From positions 2,976,001 to 3,040,000 of the forward strand of contig NZ_CP053928.1 of assembly GCF_014108865.1 (NCBI RefSeq): a stretch of 64,000 bases of DNA, given 5' to 3'. Numbering within the stretch: position 1 is the first letter of the stretch; each line of letters starts with the position of its first letter. The DNA comes from Nocardioides sp. WS12. Lineage in GTDB: Bacteria; Actinomycetota; Actinomycetes; Propionibacteriales; Nocardioidaceae. Positions 61,289 to 64,000 of this stretch are shown one piece after another. The notes under the pieces were generated by a model, which was not told the origin of the DNA, ran no database searches, and saw only the letters and a program-made list of their open reading frames with translations. Both the position numbers and the translations under genes were made by a program.

Positions 61289-62134
61289 ATGAGCGAGAAC
61301 AGCACCGGTCAGCGGCTTGCCGGACGCACCCTGATGATGTCGGGCGGAAGCCGCGGCATCGGTCTGGCCATCGGCCTAGCGGCCGCTCGCGAAGGGGCCA
61401 ACGTCGTCCTGCTGGCGAAGACCGACGTCCCGGATCCGCGTCTTCCGGGAACTGTGCACACCGCGGCCGCCGAGATCGAGGAGGCCGGGGGACAGGCGCT
61501 GGCAGTGGTCGGCGACGTTCGTGACGAGGCGTCGGTGGAGGCCGCTGTGGCCCAAGCCGTCGAGCGCTTCGGGGGGATCGACATCTGCCTGAACAACGCC
61601 TCGGCGATCGCGCTGGACAGCACCGAGCAACTGCCCGTCAAGCGCTTCGACCTGATGACGCAGATCCAGTTGCGGGGCACCTACCTGCTGACCCGCGCCT
61701 GCCTGCCGCACCTGCGCGCAGGCACCAACCCGCACATCCTGTCGCTGTCACCGCCCCTGAACATGGACCCCGCGTGGCTCGGCAAGCACCCGGCCTACAT
61801 GCTCGCGAAGTACGGCATGTCGCTGCTGACCCTCGGCTGGGCAGGCGAGTACGCCGACGCCGGGATTGCCGCCAACTGCCTGTGGCCCGAGACGTTGATC
61901 GCCACGGCCGCGGTCCAGAACCTGCTCGGCGGTGACGCCGCGATCGAGAAGGCGCGTTCGCCCCAGATCGTTGCTGACGCGGCCATCGAGGTGCTCACTC
62001 GTCCCTCGCGGGAGTACACCGGACAGACACTGCTCGACGTGGACGTCCTGCGGGCAGCCGGCGTCTCCGACTTTGCCGCGTACGGCGGCACGGGTGATCT
62101 GGAGTACGACATCTTCGTGGACGCGCCCCGATGA
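61289..62134 (+). CDS. HSDL2-like short-chain dehydrogenase
   Basis: A 281-residue SDR with GGSRGIG, LLAKTDVPDPRLPGT, NNASAIALDST, and Ser/Tyr/Lys in LSPPLN and YMLAK. The KTD and NNASAI segments are typical of hydroxysteroid dehydrogenase-like protein 2. HSDL2-like proteins are linked to fatty-acid or steroid metabolism but their reaction is not established. The ATG at 61289 is chosen because the SDR fold begins shortly after it. It overlaps the thioesterase gene by 4 bp. Confidence 0.82.
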   Translation: MSENSTGQRLAGRTLMMSGGSRGIGLAIGLAAAREGANVVLLAKTDVPDPRLPGTVHTAAAEIEEAGGQALAVVGDVRDEASVEAAVAQAVERFGGIDICLNNASAIALDSTEQLPVKRFDLMTQIQLRGTYLLTRACLPHLRAGTNPHILSLSPPLNMDPAWLGKHPAYMLAKYGMSLLTLGWAGEYADAGIAANCLWPETLIATAAVQNLLGGDAAIEKARSPQIVADAAIEVLTRPSREYTGQTLLDVDVLRAAGVSDFAAYGGTGDLEYDIFVDAPR

Positions 62135-62508
62135 GCACGCCCCGCACCGATGCCTACGCGGCCTTCCTCGGGGTCGACGTGATCGGCCACGGCGGTGGTC
62201 GTGCCGAGGCCACGGTCGTCGTGTCGGAGGACCACCTCAACCCGCACGGTACGGCGCACGGGTCGTTCCTGTTCTCCCTCGCCGGCATTGCACTGGCCGC
62301 TGCGGCGAACGACGACGAGCATTCGGGCGTCGTCAGCGCGGTGCAGATCGACTACCTGCGACCGGCTCGACCGGGAGACGCCCTGGTTGCCCGTGCCGAG
62401 CTGGCCGAGCGACTGACCAAGGAGGACCTCTTCGTCATCCGGGTCACCGATGGCGACGAACTGGTCGCGCGGGCCACCGGACGCGCGAACCGGCGCACGC
62501 GCGCCTGA
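62131..62508 (+). CDS. PaaI-type hotdog thioesterase
   Basis: A 125-residue single-hotdog protein with HLNPHGTAHGSFLFSLAGIALAAAAN and IDYLRPARPGDALVARAEL (quoted in part), the PaaI/4HBT layout. It should hydrolyse an acyl- or aryl-CoA thioester, freeing CoA trapped in a dead-end intermediate. Coupled to the SDR by ATGA and under the likely control of the PaaX-type regulator, which fits a phenylacetate-like or steroid-ring catabolic setting. Confidence 0.8.
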   Translation: MSTPRTDAYAAFLGVDVIGHGGGRAEATVVVSEDHLNPHGTAHGSFLFSLAGIALAAAANDDEHSGVVSAVQIDYLRPARPGDALVARAELAERLTKEDLFVIRVTDGDELVARATGRANRRTRA

Positions 62509-62511
62509 TCC

Positions 62512-64000
62512 TCAGTCCAGGTTGAGCCGCAACAGGAAGCGATGCTGGTCGCCGTCCTGGGTGACCGTGAGGCCGGCCGAGTCGAGCGACGTCAGTTCCT
62601 TGCTGTCAGACGGTCCGGCGAGGTAATCCAGCCAGTTGCCTGCGTCGAAGTCCACGAACGCCACCGTGAGCGCGTTGTCGGCATCGGGCACGACGTTCGT
62701 GAAGCGGTCCGCGTCGCCGAGGGTCTCCTCCGGATCGACCAGTTCTTCGAGGTAGGTCGCGTTGGGGCCGATCGCGACGCCGTCGGTGGTGCGCCGCGAC
62801 TCGAGGAACTTGGCCGTGTCGGGGTCCAGCGTCGCGCGGAGCTTGGCCAAGGCGGCCTCGATGGCCGCCGGATCGCCGGTGACGCGAGCGGCGATCGGGA
62901 AGGTCTCGGTCTTCTCCGAGTCGAGCGCCTTGCCGAAGCCGTCCTTCCCGGCGAAGGCAATCGCGTCGCCGCCGAGGGCTGCCAGGTCCTTCGGCGTGAG
63001 GCCCGTGGCCTTCTTGAAGTTGGCCAACAGGTCCGCTTCGGTTTCGCCCATCGCGAAGAAGCCACTGGAGTCCGTGACGGCCTTCTCGGCCCAACCTTCG
63101 GCGAACCCGCCACCGAAGGCCAGCGCGGTGTTCGCCGGAAGAGCGGTGATCACACGCTGGGCGTCGGCGCCGTCGTACCGTCCGGAGAATCCACTGATCA
63201 GGGGGTCGGCGATCGCTTCCAGTTCGAGGGAGCCGTCGTTGAAGCGCAGCACCCCGCCCAGACCGGAGAAGTCCCGGAGCGCCTTCCTCAGGTCGTCCGG
63301 TAGTTCGGGGCCGTCGAAGTTGAACTCCTCCTCGAGCTCTTCCTCGATCTCCTCGTCGTACTTCTCCTCGTAGAACGCTTCCATCTCGTCGTCGAGCTTC
63401 TTCTGCTCTGCGGGGGTCAGGTCGTCGTAGTGCTCCATCCGCTCGTTGAGCGCCTTCTCCTCCGGCGAGACCTCGGGGCGCCGCGCGGCGAAGAACGCTT
63501 CCATCTCGTCGTCGAGCTTCTTCTGCTCTGCGGGGGTCAGGTCGTCATACTTCTCCATGCGCTCGAAGAGCGCCTCCTCCTCCGGGGACGGCTCAGGGAA
63601 GCCCTCATCGGAACCGTCGTCGGAGTCCGCCACGGCGTAGGAGTGGTCGAGTCCCAGGACGTTCGTGAACGAAATGAGGCCACTGACCGGATCGGTCGCG
63701 CCCAGGGGAAACCCGAGAAGGATGAAGCCGATGAAGGGATCTTCGTCGACTGCCTCGAGCAGGGCCGGTCCGGCCTCCGGGGCTGCAAACAGGGTGACCA
63801 CGCCGGCCTCACCTGCAGCGCCAACGAGTTCGTTGTAGTCCTCGTCGCCGGCCAGCGTCGTCCGTGCTGCGCCCGCCTTGACCTCCCGCGCGATGTCATC
63901 GGACTCGGCCAGCACGGCCCAGCCGTCGGAGACGGCGAAGCCGAACTCGTCGCAACTATCGGCGATCTTCTTGAGCCCGGCCTCGGCCTTCCCGGAGTCG
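62512..64000 (-). CDS. DUF3352-like protein with acidic repeat (5' truncated by window end)
   Basis: The frame is open to the last base; about 495 residues are visible. The sequence resembles the DUF3352 family (exported or membrane-anchored proteins of unknown function), with LGFPLGATDPVSGL, LDHSYAVADSDDG and the ETFPIAARVTGDPAAIEAAL region. In the middle is a very acidic, Lys-rich insertion holding a tandem repeat of 40 residues (YDDLTPAEQKKLDDEMEAF twice), followed by YDEEIEEELEEEF. The N-terminus and any signal or membrane anchor are outside the window. Its role is unknown. Confidence 0.65.
   Translation of the reverse strand, partial: DSGKAEAGLKKIADSCDEFGFAVSDGWAVLAESDDIAREVKAGAARTTLAGDEDYNELVGAAGEAGVVTLFAAPEAGPALLEAVDEDPFIGFILLGFPLGATDPVSGLISFTNVLGLDHSYAVADSDDGSDEGFPEPSPEEEALFERMEKYDDLTPAEQKKLDDEMEAFFAARRPEVSPEEKALNERMEHYDDLTPAEQKKLDDEMEAFYEEKYDEEIEEELEEEFNFDGPELPDDLRKALRDFSGLGGVLRFNDGSLELEAIADPLISGFSGRYDGADAQRVITALPANTALAFGGGFAEGWAEKAVTDSSGFFAMGETEADLLANFKKATGLTPKDLAALGGDAIAFAGKDGFGKALDSEKTETFPIAARVTGDPAAIEAALAKLRATLDPDTAKFLESRRTTDGVAIGPNATYLEELVDPEETLGDADRFTNVVPDADNALTVAFVDFDAGNWLDYLAGPSDSKELTSLDSAGLTVTQDGDQHRFLLRLNLD
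63372..63546. repeat. 120-bp tandem duplication within the DUF3352-like gene
   Basis: A 55-bp stretch (63372-63426) recurs exactly at 63492-63546, giving a 120-bp (40-codon) period; the rest of the unit has diverged. It encodes YDDLTPAEQKKLDDEMEAF in both copies. The exact nucleotide match in one half suggests a recent duplication or gene conversion. Confidence 0.85.

Overview
The window is high-G+C actinobacterial DNA. Gene density is high, stops and starts commonly overlap (ATGA, GTGA, TGATG), GTG starts are frequent, and there are two complete mce loci with mce-associated genes plus a SigF/SigB-type sigma factor. Steroid/isoprenoid-type beta-oxidation genes, mce loci and Nocardioides-like repeat sequence together suggest a Nocardioides-type member of the Propionibacteriales. 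The genus is an inference. No rRNA, tRNA, CRISPR array, transposase or prophage gene was seen, and no gap without a gene exceeds 300 bases.

Layout. 1-1113: 3' part of a secreted lipase with a discoidin-like domain. 1195-5101 (-): Baeyer-Villiger monooxygenase, SDR, aldehyde dehydrogenase. 5194-6213: AraC regulator. 6241-10566 (-): cassette A, containing MaoC-type hydratase, SCPx/Ltp-type thiolase, SRPBCC protein, SDR and alpha/beta hydrolase. 10689-11717: second AraC regulator. 11727-16892 (-): PucR/CdaR-type regulator, acyl-CoA dehydrogenase, alpha-methylacyl-CoA racemase, acyl-CoA ligase. 17027-20474: a second SDR-ALDH pair and an HSL-type esterase. 20477-21490 (-): third AraC regulator. 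21564-26318: cassette B, containing thiolase, SRPBCC, hydratase, SDR and acyl-CoA dehydrogenase. It runs straight into mce locus 1 (26342-36274: two YrbE permeases, MceA-F, two Mas proteins). 36296-38139: two divergent MpaB/DUF2236 proteins. 38159-41145 (-): two acyl-CoA dehydrogenases and a TetR regulator. 41256-43953: MerR regulator, DUF4393-like protein, DUF445 protein. 44050-54189: TetR regulator, LppX-like lipoprotein and mce locus 2. 54235-57031: ANTAR regulator, small proteins, sigma factor and a 40-residue Cys-rich protein. 57162-62508: GMC oxidoreductase, ALDH, PaaX regulator, HSDL2-like SDR and hotdog thioesterase. 62512-64000 (-): DUF3352-like protein, cut by the window end.

How the parts may work together. 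Most of the window looks like a system for importing and degrading branched or polycyclic lipids (steroid or terpenoid-like). Mce complexes would bring substrate in. Monooxygenase, hydrolases, SDRs and ALDHs would convert ketone, ester and alcohol groups to acids. The ligase and racemase would activate and epimerise alpha-methyl acids. Dehydrogenase, hydratase, SDR and thiolase would carry out side-chain beta-oxidation. This resembles the peroxisomal AMACR / MFE-2 / SCPx route, with each activity on its own polypeptide. The substrate is not identified from sequence.

The most notable signals are: a duplicated and internally permuted thiolase/SRPBCC/hydratase/SDR cassette, with one copy apparently co-transcribed with an mce locus; a 12-bp element shared by a TetR gene and mce locus 2, marking a likely autoregulated transporter regulon; an MceD-position protein with a lipobox; and an SRPBCC protein kept with the thiolase in both cassettes.
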